From Gammaproteobacteria bacterium (GTDB lineage Bacteria > Pseudomonadota > Gammaproteobacteria > DRJJ01), in NCBI GenBank assembly GCA_011052255.1, contig DRJJ01000125.1:1-29456 (forward strand): DNA of 29,456 nt, given 5' to 3'. Below are positions 1 through 8,126 of this stretch, piece by piece. A program made the translations under genes and the position numbers. The notes beneath the pieces are model-generated. The model saw only the letters and a program-made list of their open reading frames with translations, was not told the DNA's origin and ran no database searches. Each line of letters starts with the position of its first letter. Positions within the stretch are counted from its first letter, which is position 1.

Positions 1-1468
1 CGCCCAGATGATCTTCATCACCCAGAATGTCGGTCAGTACTGCGAATTTGTCACCATCCTTGATCAGACCCATTGCAACGCCGGCTACCGGTGCCTTGAT
101 CGGTACACCGGCATCCATTAATGACAGTGAGGTTCCGCAAACAGAGGCCATTGAGCTGGAGCCATTGGATTCGGTGATTTCTGATACCACGCGTACGACG
201 TACGGGAATTCATCCATGGTTGGCATAACAGCCAGTACACCACGCTTGGCCAGTCGACCGTGGCCGATTTCACGGCGCTTGGGGCTGCCAACAAATCCGG
301 TTTCACCTACGCAGAATGGCGGGAAGTTGTAATGCAGCATAAAGTTGTCTCTGTAGCTGCCACCCAGTGCATCAATGATCTGTGCATCACGTTCGGTACC
401 CAGCGTGGTTACCACGATTGCCTGGGTCTCACCACGTGTAAACAGCGCTGAACCATGGGCGCGTGGCAATATGCCGGTACGCACGCTGATAGGACGTACG
501 GTGCGGGTATCACGCCCATCTATACGGGGCTGACCTTCGAGGATGCGGCCGCGTACGATCTGTTTCTCTAACTTGCCGAAGGCACCCTGTACTTCTGCCT
601 CTGAAAACTCTGCACTGTCGCCGCCTGACAGTTTTTCTACAACGGCTTTGCGTGCTGCGCTGACCATGTCCTGGCGCGTTAATTTTTCTGCTACATCATA
701 GGCCGCTTCCAGGTCGGCCTTGCTGGCAGTCGTCACAGCCGATTCGGCCGCTTCGTTACCAGCCGGTGCCTGCCAGTCCCAGGATTCGGTACCCACTTCT
801 TCAGCCAGCTCTTTAATCGCCTTGATGACTGCCTGGCCTTGCTCGTGGCCGTACATGACTGCGCCCAGCATGATTTCTTCAGACAGCTCTTTTGCTTCTG
901 ACTCCACCATTAATACTGCATGTTCGGTACCGGCGACCATCAGGTCCAGGTCTGATGTCTCCATTTCGGTGGCTGTTGGGTTTAGCAGGTAATTGCCATC
1001 TTTGTAGCCTACGCGTGCTGCCAGTATAGGACCATTGAAAGGCATGCCTGATATCGCCAGTGCTGCTGATGCGCCAATCATTGACGGTATTTCTGTGTCA
1101 ATTTCAGGGTTCAGTGACATAACGGTAATGATGACCTGCACTTCATTTTTGAAACCTTTTGGAAACAGCGGACGTATCGGGCGATCGATTAAACGTGATG
1201 TCAGTGTCTCACCTTCGCTCGGACGACCTTCACGACGGAAGAAACCGCCTGGAATCTTGCCGGCGGCGTAGGTTTTTTCCTGATAGTTGACGGTCAGAGG
1301 AAAAAAGTCGCGTCCTTCGTCTGCTGTTTTCATACCAACAGCTGTCACCATGACAACGGTGTCTGACATGTTAACCAGCACTGCGCCGGATGCCTGTCGT
1401 GCAATCTCTCCGGTTTCAATGGTTACGGTATGTTCACCATACTGAAAGGTCTTTTTAATGGCTGCCAC
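1..1468 (-). CDS. pnp: Polynucleotide phosphorylase, 3' end outside window
   Basis: Phosphorolytic 3'-5' exoribonuclease and RNA polymerase; in E. coli it is a trimer and part of the RNA degradosome. The reading frame starts at a GTG (MAAIKKTFQYGEHTV) with AGGTAAC about 10 bases upstream, and stays open to the window edge, giving 489 codons of a protein usually about 700 residues long. The first RNase PH-like domain is seen in IPGGFFRREGRPSE, LTSRLIDRPIRPLFP and the following segment. The linker helical domain and most of the second RNase PH domain follow (GRDTRTVRPISV, LPRAHGSALFTRGETQ, YNFPPFCVGETG, KRREIGHGRLAKR). The C-terminal KH and S1 domains lie beyond the window. It follows rpsO by 44 bases with no visible terminator or long RNase III-type hairpin in the gap, unlike the rpsO-pnp spacer of E. 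coli, so co-transcription with rpsO is likely. Confidence 0.96.
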   Translation of the reverse strand, partial: MAAIKKTFQYGEHTVTIETGEIARQASGAVLVNMSDTVVMVTAVGMKTADEGRDFFPLTVNYQEKTYAAGKIPGGFFRREGRPSEGETLTSRLIDRPIRPLFPKGFKNEVQVIITVMSLNPEIDTEIPSMIGASAALAISGMPFNGPILAARVGYKDGNYLLNPTATEMETSDLDLMVAGTEHAVLMVESEAKELSEEIMLGAVMYGHEQGQAVIKAIKELAEEVGTESWDWQAPAGNEAAESAVTTASKADLEAAYDVAEKLTRQDMVSAARKAVVEKLSGGDSAEFSEAEVQGAFGKLEKQIVRGRILEGQPRIDGRDTRTVRPISVRTGILPRAHGSALFTRGETQAIVVTTLGTERDAQIIDALGGSYRDNFMLHYNFPPFCVGETGFVGSPKRREIGHGRLAKRGVLAVMPTMDEFPYVVRVVSEITESNGSSSMASVCGTSLSLMDAGVPIKAPVAGVAMGLIKDGDKFAVLTDILGDEDHLG

Positions 1469-1512
1469 GGATAGTTACCTGTTTTGTTATTTAGTGAGGT
1501 GGGAACGAAGGG

Positions 1513-1782
1513 TTAACGACGCAAGCCAAGACGCTTGATCAGATCCTGGTATCGAGGTGCGCTCTTCTTCTTCAGATAGTCCAGCAATTTACGGCGCTGG
1601 TTAATCATACGCAGCAAACCACGACGTGAATGGTGGTCGTGTTTGTGAGTACCGAAATGATCGGTCAGGTGGTTAACGCGCGTGGTCAGCAACGCGACCT
1701 GCACTTCCGGTGATCCGGTATCAGTCGCTTCGCGCTGATATTCCTTGACCACTACACTTTTCTGTTCTGCACTGAGTGACAT
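1513..1782 (-). CDS. rpsO: 30S ribosomal protein S15
   Basis: Primary 16S rRNA-binding protein of the 30S platform. It is 89 residues, the same length as E. coli S15, and contains the highly conserved core DTGSPEVQVALLT, DHHSRRGLLRM and QRRKLLDYLKKK, ending in LIKRLGLRR. The ATG is preceded by AGGAG with a 5-base spacer. The gene lies between truB (99 bases upstream) and pnp (44 bases downstream) and has its own candidate sigma-70 promoter in the truB-rpsO gap, as rpsO does in E. coli. E. coli S15 represses its own translation by binding its leader. The leader here is only about 36 bases, and I do not see a convincing copy of that pseudoknot. Confidence 0.98.
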   Translation of the reverse strand: MSLSAEQKSVVVKEYQREATDTGSPEVQVALLTTRVNHLTDHFGTHKHDHHSRRGLLRMINQRRKLLDYLKKKSAPRYQDLIKRLGLRR

Positions 1783-1824
1783 GTAAACTCCTGAGTTCTA
1801 ACTACCAGTAAATTCAAGTCGCAC

Positions 1825-1853
1825 ATTGTACCTATGCACGCCTCCAGTAACAA
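1825..1853 (-). promoter_or_regulatory. Sigma-70 promoter for rpsO(-pnp)
   Basis: On the minus strand, TTGTTA (-35, 1848-1853) and TACAAT (-10, 1825-1830) are separated by exactly 17 bases, in the truB-rpsO gap. Predicted transcription start is near 1818, leaving a leader of about 36 bases before the rpsO ATG. Five of six -10 bases and four of six -35 bases match consensus. An internal promoter at this position is known in E. coli. Confidence 0.6.
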
Positions 1854-1881
1854 GCTAACAACGCAAAAAAGACTATACAGA

Positions 1882-2823
1882 TCAGCCTTTTCCTGCCCCA
1901 AACAAACGCCGCGGGGCGACCATACCGTCTTCCTGTATTTCACCCACGCCGATAAACTGGAACTGTGGGTTAAACAGGCGTACCAGACCCTCTGTCGGGC
2001 TTTGTTTGACCAGCACTGGCTGCCCCTGACGTAGATAATATGTAGCATCTTCAGTAAGTTGCACATCAGGCCAGGCACCCAGTGCCGATTCTACCGAATG
2101 CATCAACTTATCCAATTCAGCATAACCACCGCGTGTTTCGCGGTCTGCCTGCTCCATTTCGCGTAAGACATCCAGCGTAATCATCCCGGCCGGATCCTGA
2201 TAAGCGCCGACAGCCAGACGTCGAAGTTGAATCACATGTGCCCCGCAACCTATTGATTCTCCAATATCTTCAACAAGTGTGCGTACATAGGTGCCTTTTG
2301 TACAATGAACTTCCAGTTCAAGCTCATCTTTGTTCAGCGATAGTAATGATAACTCATAAATAGTTACCGACCTGGCCTGGCGTTCAACTTCAATGCCCTG
2401 ACGCGCAAGATTATACAGCCGCTCGCCATTATGTTTTAGTGCTGAATGCATCGGCGGGATTTGCTCTATGTCGCCGCGATATTGATCGAGTACGGCTTCC
2501 AATCCGTCATGATCCAGTTCAGGAACTGAACGCTGCTCCAGTATGTCGCCTTCAGAGTCTGCTGTGGTGGTTTTTATTCCCAGCTTGCAGGTCACTGTGT
2601 AGCGCTTGTCGGCATCCAGTAAAAAACCGGACACCTTGGTCGCATCCCCGAAACAAATCGGCAACATACCGGTCGCCAATGGGTCCAGACTACCAGTGTG
2701 ACCCGCTTTACGAGCGAAAAACAGCTGTTTGACTTCCTGTAATACCTTGTTTGAGGTCATTCCTCCTGGTTTGTCCAGCAGCAATATACCTGTGACATTT
2801 CGGCCTTTTTGTCGACGTGCCAT
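1882..2823 (-). CDS. truB: tRNA pseudouridine(55) synthase
   Basis: Makes pseudouridine at U55 in the T-loop of most tRNAs. The 313-residue protein opens with GILLLDKPGGMTSN and carries the catalytic-aspartate motif HTGSLDPLATGMLP, the nucleophile being D47 (D48 in E. coli). Family blocks KRYTVTCKLGIKTTTADSEG, QIPPMHSALKHNGERLY and CTKGTYVRTLVEDIG are intact. The tail (LTEDATYYLRQGQPV, GLVRLFNPQFQFIGVGEI) matches the C-terminal PUA-like region. Start ATG 2823 is preceded by AGACAGG about 6 bases upstream. It sits 60 bases after rbfA, in the usual order of the nusA-infB operon. Confidence 0.97.
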   Translation of the reverse strand: MARRQKGRNVTGILLLDKPGGMTSNKVLQEVKQLFFARKAGHTGSLDPLATGMLPICFGDATKVSGFLLDADKRYTVTCKLGIKTTTADSEGDILEQRSVPELDHDGLEAVLDQYRGDIEQIPPMHSALKHNGERLYNLARQGIEVERQARSVTIYELSLLSLNKDELELEVHCTKGTYVRTLVEDIGESIGCGAHVIQLRRLAVGAYQDPAGMITLDVLREMEQADRETRGGYAELDKLMHSVESALGAWPDVQLTEDATYYLRQGQPVLVKQSPTEGLVRLFNPQFQFIGVGEIQEDGMVAPRRLFGAGKG

Positions 2824-2883
2824 TTGTACCTGTCTCAGTAAGTTAACGAATAGTTTGCAACAATCAGCATCAGAAACCCGGAC

Positions 2884-3279
2884 TCAGCTGGATTCCGGAT
2901 CGTCATCTGCCTGATCATCTTCTGCCACGGGGAAAGGATCAGCATTTCTGAGTAATGAGTCGATTCGCGCGCCACGATCGATTGATTCATCATAAAGAAA
3001 CTTTAATTCAGGTATTATGCGCAATTTCATACGACGTCCAATTTGTGAACGTAAATAACCTGCCATTTTATTCAATATAGAAAGTGAAACTTCGCGGCTT
3101 TCGGGCTCACCCATGACCGTAATGTATACCTTGGCATAACTCATATCTCGCGACACATCTACGTGATTAACCGTAACCATGCCCAGCCGGGGATCGCGCA
3201 CCTCGGAACGAATCAGTTCCGCCAGGTCACGCTGGATCTGTTCACCTACACGTCGGGTACGACTGAATTCAGCAGGCAT
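2884..3279 (-). CDS. rbfA: 30S ribosome-binding factor A
   Basis: Binds the 30S subunit near the 16S rRNA 5' domain during late maturation and cold adaptation. It is 131 residues, a typical length, and opens with FSRTRRVGEQIQRDLAELI. The single KH-like fold is recognisable from VRDPRLGMVTVNHVDVSRD, YAKVYITVMG and LRSQIGRRMKLRIIPELKF. The C-terminal tail is acidic (AEDDQADDDPESS), as in many RbfA proteins. Its ATG follows the infB stop by 29 bases and has AGGGAG upstream. A position between infB and truB is the standard gammaproteobacterial arrangement. Confidence 0.96.
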   Translation of the reverse strand: MPAEFSRTRRVGEQIQRDLAELIRSEVRDPRLGMVTVNHVDVSRDMSYAKVYITVMGEPESREVSLSILNKMAGYLRSQIGRRMKLRIIPELKFLYDESIDRGARIDSLLRNADPFPVAEDDQADDDPESS

Positions 3280-3308
3280 AGTGTGCCAGGCTCCCTGTTA
3301 GCATGTAC

Positions 3309-5906
3309 TTACAAGGTACGTGCAACGGTAACGCGCTCATAGACTTCAATCTGGTCACCCGCTGTAACATCATTATAGTTTTTAACGCCAATCCCGCATT
3401 CCACACCTGACCGTACTTCGTTTACATCATCTTTAAATCGACGCAACGACTCCAACTCACCCTCGTAGACAACCACGTTATCGCGCAAAACACGTATCGG
3501 GGCAGAACGCTTGATCATACCTTCTGTCACCAGACAGCCGGCAATAGCGCCCAGCTTGGGGGAACGGAAGACATCACGCACCTCAGCCAGACCAATAATT
3601 TCTTCCTTATACTCCGGAGCCAGCATGCCACTGAGTGAGCTTTTCACTTCTTCGATCACATCGTAAATGACGCTGTAATAATGTAAATCTACGCTTTCTT
3701 CCTCGATAACCCGTTTGGCCGCGGCATCGGCACGTACATTAAAGCCGATCAGAACCGCTTCGGATGCGACCGCCAGGTTGACGTCGGTTTCGTTAATGCC
3801 ACCGATGCCACTGGCGACGATTTTGACTGCCACTTCGTCTGTAGACAGACGAGTAAGCGCATCCGTTAGCGCCTCGAGTGAACCCTGTACATCTGCCTTC
3901 AGTATCACATTAAGCTCGCTGAGTTTGCCACCTTCCATTTGTGCAAACATATTCTCGAGCTTGGCTGCCTGCTGACGAGCCAGTTTGGCATGCCTGGATT
4001 TTTCCTGTCTGAAACTGGCCACTTCACGCGCCTTGCGTTCATCTGCCACAGCGATAGCTTCGTCGCCGGCATTCGGTGTGCCGGACATACCCAGAATCTC
4101 AACCGGGATAGAAGGGCCTGCATGTTCTATCTGTTTACCTTTCTCATCCAGCATGGCGCGTACACGGCCATATTCATTACCGAGCAGAACGATATCCCCT
4201 TTGTGCAAGGTGCCGCTTTGTATCAGTACCGTTGCGACCGGACCACGCCCCTTGTCAAGACGTGACTCAACCACCACGCCCTTCGCCGGTGCATCAACCG
4301 GCGCCTTCAGTTCCAGAATTTCGGCCTGCAGTAAAATCGCGTCAAGCAGGTCATCAACACCTTCACCTGTTTTTGCCGACACCGGCATAAACATGACATC
4401 ACCGCCCCAGTCTTCCGGTACGACTTCTTCTGCCACCAACTCCTGTTTTACCCGGTCGAGCTGGGCATCTTCCTTATCTATCTTGTTAATGGCTACAACC
4501 AGAGGTACCCCTGCTGCCTTGGAATGCTGTATGGCCTCTTTTGTTTGTGGCATAACACCATCGTCTGCCGCAACCACCAAAATCACCAGATCGGTAACCT
4601 TTGCCCCGCGTGCTCGCATGGCCGTAAAGGCGGCATGGCCAGGAGTATCTATAAAGCAGATCATGCCCTTGTCGGTTTCGACGTGATACGCACCTATGTG
4701 CTGGGTAATACCGCCTGCTTCGCCATCGGCGACGCGGCTATCACGAATATAGTCCAGTAACGATGTTTTACCGTGGTCGACATGACCCATAATGGTGACT
4801 ACGGGAGATCGTGGTAGCAGTTCCGCATCGGTTTCCTCAACACTAATCACTTCTGTCTCGACTGCATTCTCATTCAGCAACTTGACATTGTGACCCATCT
4901 CTTCAACCACTACGGAGGCTGTTTCCTGGTCAAGCACCTGATTGATCGTCACCATACTGCCAAGATTCATCATAATCTTGATGACCTCACCAGCTTTGAC
5001 AGACATCTTTTGTGCCAGATCACCTACTGTTATCGATTCAGGGATGGCTACATCACGCACGATCGGTGCTGTCGGTTTTTCAAATCCATGCTCACCACCA
5101 GTAGCGATCTGGCGTGTATGGGTTTTTCTTTTCTTGTTACGACGGCCACTCTTGTCTGTGGAAACATGAAGTTCTGCACGGCCATAACGTGTGGTTTTAT
5201 CAGAGCGCTTGCCCTTCCTGTCTGTGCGTTTTTCTGCTGCCTGCTGTGAAGCAATATCCTGCTTTGGCTTATCTGCTGATTTGACTACCGGTTTTTTGTC
5301 TGGTGTAGCAGCCTCCTTGCGTGTAAGTTCCTGCTGGCGTTTTTCTTCTGCCAGTCGCGTTTCTTCCTCAGCCTTTAAGCGAGCCTCTTCTTCTTCACGT
5401 GCACGCTTGTCTTCTTCAGCCTGTTTACGTTCTGCCGCTTCCCTGACGACCGCTTCTTCTGCTGCAAGACGCTGTTCTTCTTCCTGACGCACCTGTTCAC
5501 GCTTGCGATTCTCTTCATCAATCACGTCACCGCGTTTGACATAAGTGCGCTTTTTTCGCACTTCTACGCTAACGCTTTTTCCTCTTCCCTGGCGGGAAGA
5601 CACATGAAGCTCGCTCTTGGTTCTTCTGCGCAGTGTAATTTTCTTCGGACCACTACTTTCTTCTTCAGCATCAGCATCAGCATCAGCATCAGCATCAGCA
5701 TCTGCATCTGCATCTGCATTGGTATTGGTATTGGCACCTGAAGCATGCTTTTTACGCAAATGCTCAAGTAATTGCATTTTCTGATCATCATTAATTGAGT
5801 CAGTTTCTTTCCCTGCTGGCAACCCGGCCTCACCCAGTTGTACGATCAGGCGCTCGACGGGAATACCCACCACTTCAGCGAATTGTTTTACTGTTACCTC
5901 TGACAT
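3309..5906 (-). CDS. infB: Translation initiation factor IF-2
   Basis: GTPase that brings fMet-tRNA to the 30S P site and promotes subunit joining. It is 865 residues (E. coli 890). Order: an N-terminal IF2N domain (1-52); an Ala-Asp repeat (about 64-80); a long Glu/Arg/Ala-rich coiled coil (about 130-210); a basic linker; a second IF2N domain (about 287-350). The G domain then starts with GHVDHGKT at 374-381, followed by the switch GGITQHIGAY, DTPGHAAF, NKID and SAKTGEG. Domains II-IV follow, ending ITVYERVTV-like (QIEVYERVTVARTL). Start ATG 5906 has AGGGGA 5 bases upstream, and a small hairpin sits before that site. The G-domain motifs are all intact. The AD repeat is encoded by a hexanucleotide microsatellite and is listed separately. 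Confidence 0.98.
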   Translation of the reverse strand: MSEVTVKQFAEVVGIPVERLIVQLGEAGLPAGKETDSINDDQKMQLLEHLRKKHASGANTNTNADADADADADADADADAEEESSGPKKITLRRRTKSELHVSSRQGRGKSVSVEVRKKRTYVKRGDVIDEENRKREQVRQEEEQRLAAEEAVVREAAERKQAEEDKRAREEEEARLKAEEETRLAEEKRQQELTRKEAATPDKKPVVKSADKPKQDIASQQAAEKRTDRKGKRSDKTTRYGRAELHVSTDKSGRRNKKRKTHTRQIATGGEHGFEKPTAPIVRDVAIPESITVGDLAQKMSVKAGEVIKIMMNLGSMVTINQVLDQETASVVVEEMGHNVKLLNENAVETEVISVEETDAELLPRSPVVTIMGHVDHGKTSLLDYIRDSRVADGEAGGITQHIGAYHVETDKGMICFIDTPGHAAFTAMRARGAKVTDLVILVVAADDGVMPQTKEAIQHSKAAGVPLVVAINKIDKEDAQLDRVKQELVAEEVVPEDWGGDVMFMPVSAKTGEGVDDLLDAILLQAEILELKAPVDAPAKGVVVESRLDKGRGPVATVLIQSGTLHKGDIVLLGNEYGRVRAMLDEKGKQIEHAGPSIPVEILGMSGTPNAGDEAIAVADERKAREVASFRQEKSRHAKLARQQAAKLENMFAQMEGGKLSELNVILKADVQGSLEALTDALTRLSTDEVAVKIVASGIGGINETDVNLAVASEAVLIGFNVRADAAAKRVIEEESVDLHYYSVIYDVIEEVKSSLSGMLAPEYKEEIIGLAEVRDVFRSPKLGAIAGCLVTEGMIKRSAPIRVLRDNVVVYEGELESLRRFKDDVNEVRSGVECGIGVKNYNDVTAGDQIEVYERVTVARTL
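5667..5717 (-). repeat. In-frame hexanucleotide microsatellite in infB
   Basis: Read on the coding strand, three GCAGAT units are followed by five GCTGAT units and a terminal GCT, encoding (Ala-Asp)8-Ala between the first IF2N domain and the coiled coil. A related Asn-Thr dipeptide run precedes it. A six-base period keeps the reading frame whatever the copy number, so slippage would only change linker length. Confidence 0.9.
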
Positions 5907-5925
5907 TAATGTCCCCTAATCAGTC

Positions 5926-5939
5926 TGCCTTTACAGGCA
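5926..5939 (-). other. Small hairpin upstream of infB ribosome binding site
   Basis: The 97-base nusA-infB gap holds TGCCT-GTAA-AGGCA on the minus strand, a 5-bp stem closed by a GUAA (GNRA-type) tetraloop. It lies 8 bases upstream of the AGGGGA Shine-Dalgarno (5912-5917). No U-tract follows, so it is not a terminator. It could shape the infB translation initiation region or be a processing site, but this is a weak call from a short stem. Confidence 0.35.
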
Positions 5940-6003
5940 TCACCAATATTTACGTCTGTAATAATAATCGCCATATCCACTATGCCGTTGTATCGGATAC
6001 GTA

Positions 6004-7509
6004 TCAGCCCTGTTCCTGGGCTTCCTCAGTAAACCAGTGTTCGCGTGCCTTGATAATCATGGCCGCTGCGCGATCCTGCTCCATCGCATGAATATCAAGC
6101 AATTCATCTGTAGCCAGACCCGCAAAATCATCCAGCGTCAGGATCTTGTTTTTGAGCAGAGCCTTCGCCAGTTCTTCATCCATACCTTCCAGCTCTTTCA
6201 ATTCCTGCTCAAGCTCAGCACCTTCAACTACTTCTTCGGCAACAATGGCCTGCGTTAACATCACGTCACGTGCCCGGTTACGTAATTCTTCTACTATCGC
6301 CTCATCAAACTCTTCAATATCAGCCAGTTCGGATGCAGGCACGTATGCAATCTCTTCAATCGTCGTGAATCCTTCCTGCGCCAGGATAGTAGCAACCTCT
6401 TCATCAACGTCTAGCTGTTTAACAAAGTTCTTCTGGAATTTTTCCAGCTCGGCCTCTGACTTGGTCTCGGCATCACTTTCAGACATCACATTCAGCACCC
6501 AGTCGGTCAATTCACTTGCCAGCTTCACGTTTTGTCCGCCACGCCCGATTGCCTGTGAAAGCTGATCGTCGGCCACTGCAATGTCCATTGATTCACTGTC
6601 TTCATCAACCATTATGGATTCCACCTCAGCCGGTGACATCGCATTGATAACAAACTGTGCCGGATTTTCATCCCACAGGATTATATCGACGCGTTCTCCT
6701 GATAATTCGTTGGAGATAGTCTGGACGCGTGATCCTCGCATGCCGACACAGGCTCCGATTGGATCGATGCGGCTATCATTTGATTTAACCGCTATCTTGG
6801 CTCGCAGGCCCGGGTCACGGGATGCGCCCATAATATTGATAAGGTCCTGCCCTACCTCCGGTACTTCGAGTTTAAATAATTCGATCAAAAACTCGGGGCG
6901 TGTGCGGCTGATGAACAATTGCGGTCCACGCGTCTCGGAAGAAACCTCATATAAGTAGCCGCGCACACGATCACCCGGTCGCAGGGCTTCACGTGGTATG
7001 AGTTCTTCCCGATAGATGATGGCCTCGGTACGTCCACCCAGATCGATGTAAACGTTACCTCTTTCCATACGCTTAACCACGCCGGTAACCAGCTCTCCAA
7101 CACGATCCTCATACGCTTCGATAATTTGTTTGCGTTCTGCTTCACGCACTTTCTGCACAATGACCTGTTTTGCTGTCTGGGCTGCAATACGGCCAAAATC
7201 AACATTATCGATCTGCTCTTCTGTGTAGTCGCCTATCTCTTTATCAGGCTCGTCAATCTGTACGGCTGACAGCGACATCTGGCGTAATGGAAATTCCATT
7301 GGTTCATCATCTGCTATAGCCTCCCAGCGACGGAAGGTTTCATAGTCACCGGTCTCGCGATCAATCTTCACAGCTACTTCGATGTCTTTACCGCTTTTCT
7401 TGCGCGCCGAAGAGGCCAGTGCGGCCTCGATCGCCTCAAATATGATTTCCTTGTCCACGCCTTTCTCATTGGAAACGACATCGACAACCAGTAATATCTC
7501 TTTGTTCAT
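6004..7509 (-). CDS. nusA: Transcription termination/antitermination factor NusA
   Basis: RNA polymerase-binding elongation factor that modulates pausing, intrinsic termination and antitermination. It has 501 residues (E. coli 495) and the full gammaproteobacterial architecture. In order: an N-terminal polymerase-binding domain (opening MNKEILLVVDVVSNEKGV), an S1 domain around residues 135-200 (GELVTGVVKRMERGNVYIDLGG), KH1 with IGACVGMRGSRVQTI, KH2 with AIGRGGQNVKLASELT, and two acidic repeats at the C terminus (about 365-415 and 440-495). The two acidic repeats mark a proteobacterial NusA. ATG 7509 lies 2 bases after the rimP stop, with GGAGG inside the last rimP codons, so translational coupling is likely. 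In E. coli, NusA represses its own operon through leader terminators, which is relevant to the attenuator found in front of rimP here. Confidence 0.98.
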   Translation of the reverse strand: MNKEILLVVDVVSNEKGVDKEIIFEAIEAALASSARKKSGKDIEVAVKIDRETGDYETFRRWEAIADDEPMEFPLRQMSLSAVQIDEPDKEIGDYTEEQIDNVDFGRIAAQTAKQVIVQKVREAERKQIIEAYEDRVGELVTGVVKRMERGNVYIDLGGRTEAIIYREELIPREALRPGDRVRGYLYEVSSETRGPQLFISRTRPEFLIELFKLEVPEVGQDLINIMGASRDPGLRAKIAVKSNDSRIDPIGACVGMRGSRVQTISNELSGERVDIILWDENPAQFVINAMSPAEVESIMVDEDSESMDIAVADDQLSQAIGRGGQNVKLASELTDWVLNVMSESDAETKSEAELEKFQKNFVKQLDVDEEVATILAQEGFTTIEEIAYVPASELADIEEFDEAIVEELRNRARDVMLTQAIVAEEVVEGAELEQELKELEGMDEELAKALLKNKILTLDDFAGLATDELLDIHAMEQDRAAAMIIKAREHWFTEEAQEQG

Positions 7510-7511
7510 GC

Positions 7512-7988
7512 TCAGTGCCTCCGACCAGCTGACTGAAATTCAGGTACTAGCCGTGCTTTTTCAATTGCATTAACAGGTAGTCGGCAAGTCTCACCATCGA
7601 CAGACAGCAACACATCCTGACCCTCCAGACCCAGCAATTCGCCAGTAAACTTTTTTCTGCCGTCCTGGGGTGCATAAAGCTTTACGCGCGCCCGGTGTCC
7701 GGCAAACCGCTCGAAATGTTCGGCTTTAAATAACAGCCGATCCATTCCTGGCGATGATACTTCCAGTGAGTAGTGACCCGGAATAGGGTCCTCTACATCC
7801 AGCACACCGGATATCTGATGGCTGACACGCGTACAATCTTCCAGCTGGATACCGTCTTCGCTGTCGATGTAGACTACTAACACACTGTTTTTACTGCTTT
7901 TTGTAAATTCTGCACCAACAAACTCATAACCCATTGCAGTAATAACGGGCCCTATAATATCTTCCAGTTTATCGGGTAATCGACTCAT
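7512..7988 (-). CDS. rimP: Ribosome maturation factor RimP
   Basis: Assists early 30S assembly. The 158-residue length is typical. Family blocks are visible: an N-terminal segment (LEDIIGPVITAMGYEFVGAEF), VLVVYIDSEDGIQLEDCTRVSHQ, the strongly conserved YSLEVSSPGMDRLLF, and a C-terminal SH3-like domain starting near GHRARVKLYAPQDGRKKFTG. It is the first gene of the rimP-nusA-infB-rbfA-truB-rpsO-pnp run. Start ATG 7988 lies about 64 bases downstream of the predicted transcription start and directly after a terminator-like U-tract, so its expression may be set by leader read-through. Confidence 0.97.
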   Translation of the reverse strand: MSRLPDKLEDIIGPVITAMGYEFVGAEFTKSSKNSVLVVYIDSEDGIQLEDCTRVSHQISGVLDVEDPIPGHYSLEVSSPGMDRLLFKAEHFERFAGHRARVKLYAPQDGRKKFTGELLGLEGQDVLLSVDGETCRLPVNAIEKARLVPEFQSAGRRH

Positions 7989-8000
7989 TGCATCATCGCC

Positions 8001-8046
8001 AAAAACAAAAAAAGGGCCGATGGCCCATTTCCAGTACTACGGAAAT
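8001..8046 (-). terminator. Leader hairpin pair and intrinsic terminator (attenuator) before rimP
   Basis: In transcription order, a first hairpin ATTTCC-N8-GGAAAT (8046-8027) is followed at once by GGGCC-ATC-GGCCC (8026-8014). Then come seven U, one G and five U (8013-8001). The second element has the form of a Rho-independent terminator, with a short all-GC stem. Both lie downstream of the candidate promoter at 8059-8088 and upstream of the rimP ATG. The pair can therefore act as an attenuator as well as ending transcripts from the upstream addB operon. Confidence 0.7.
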
Positions 8047-8058
8047 TGTAAAAGACGT

Positions 8059-8088
8059 ATTATAACCCCAACCTTCCTGGCTTGCCAA
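8059..8088 (-). promoter_or_regulatory. Sigma-70 promoter for rimP-nusA-infB operon
   Basis: Minus-strand TTGGCA (8083-8088) and a perfect TATAAT (8059-8064) are 18 bases apart. Predicted start is near 8052. It is the best-matching sigma-70 promoter I see in the window, and it lies in the 138-base gap between the unknown secreted-protein gene and rimP. Confidence 0.75.
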
Positions 8089-8126
8089 CAATCCATAGCC
8101 GTAAATGCTGAATAAGACTATCTTTT

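Noticed and set aside
260..992. Several plus-strand open frames near the left edge
   Set aside because: All are opposite-strand shadows of pnp, which is open and conserved across the whole stretch.
3985..4686. Plus-strand open frame of 233 codons
   Set aside because: Lies wholly inside the conserved GTPase part of infB; Ser/Thr/Ala-rich composition is typical of the opposite strand of a real gene.
5665..5735. Short tandem repeat considered as a CRISPR-like array
   Set aside because: Six-base units with no spacers, in frame within infB.
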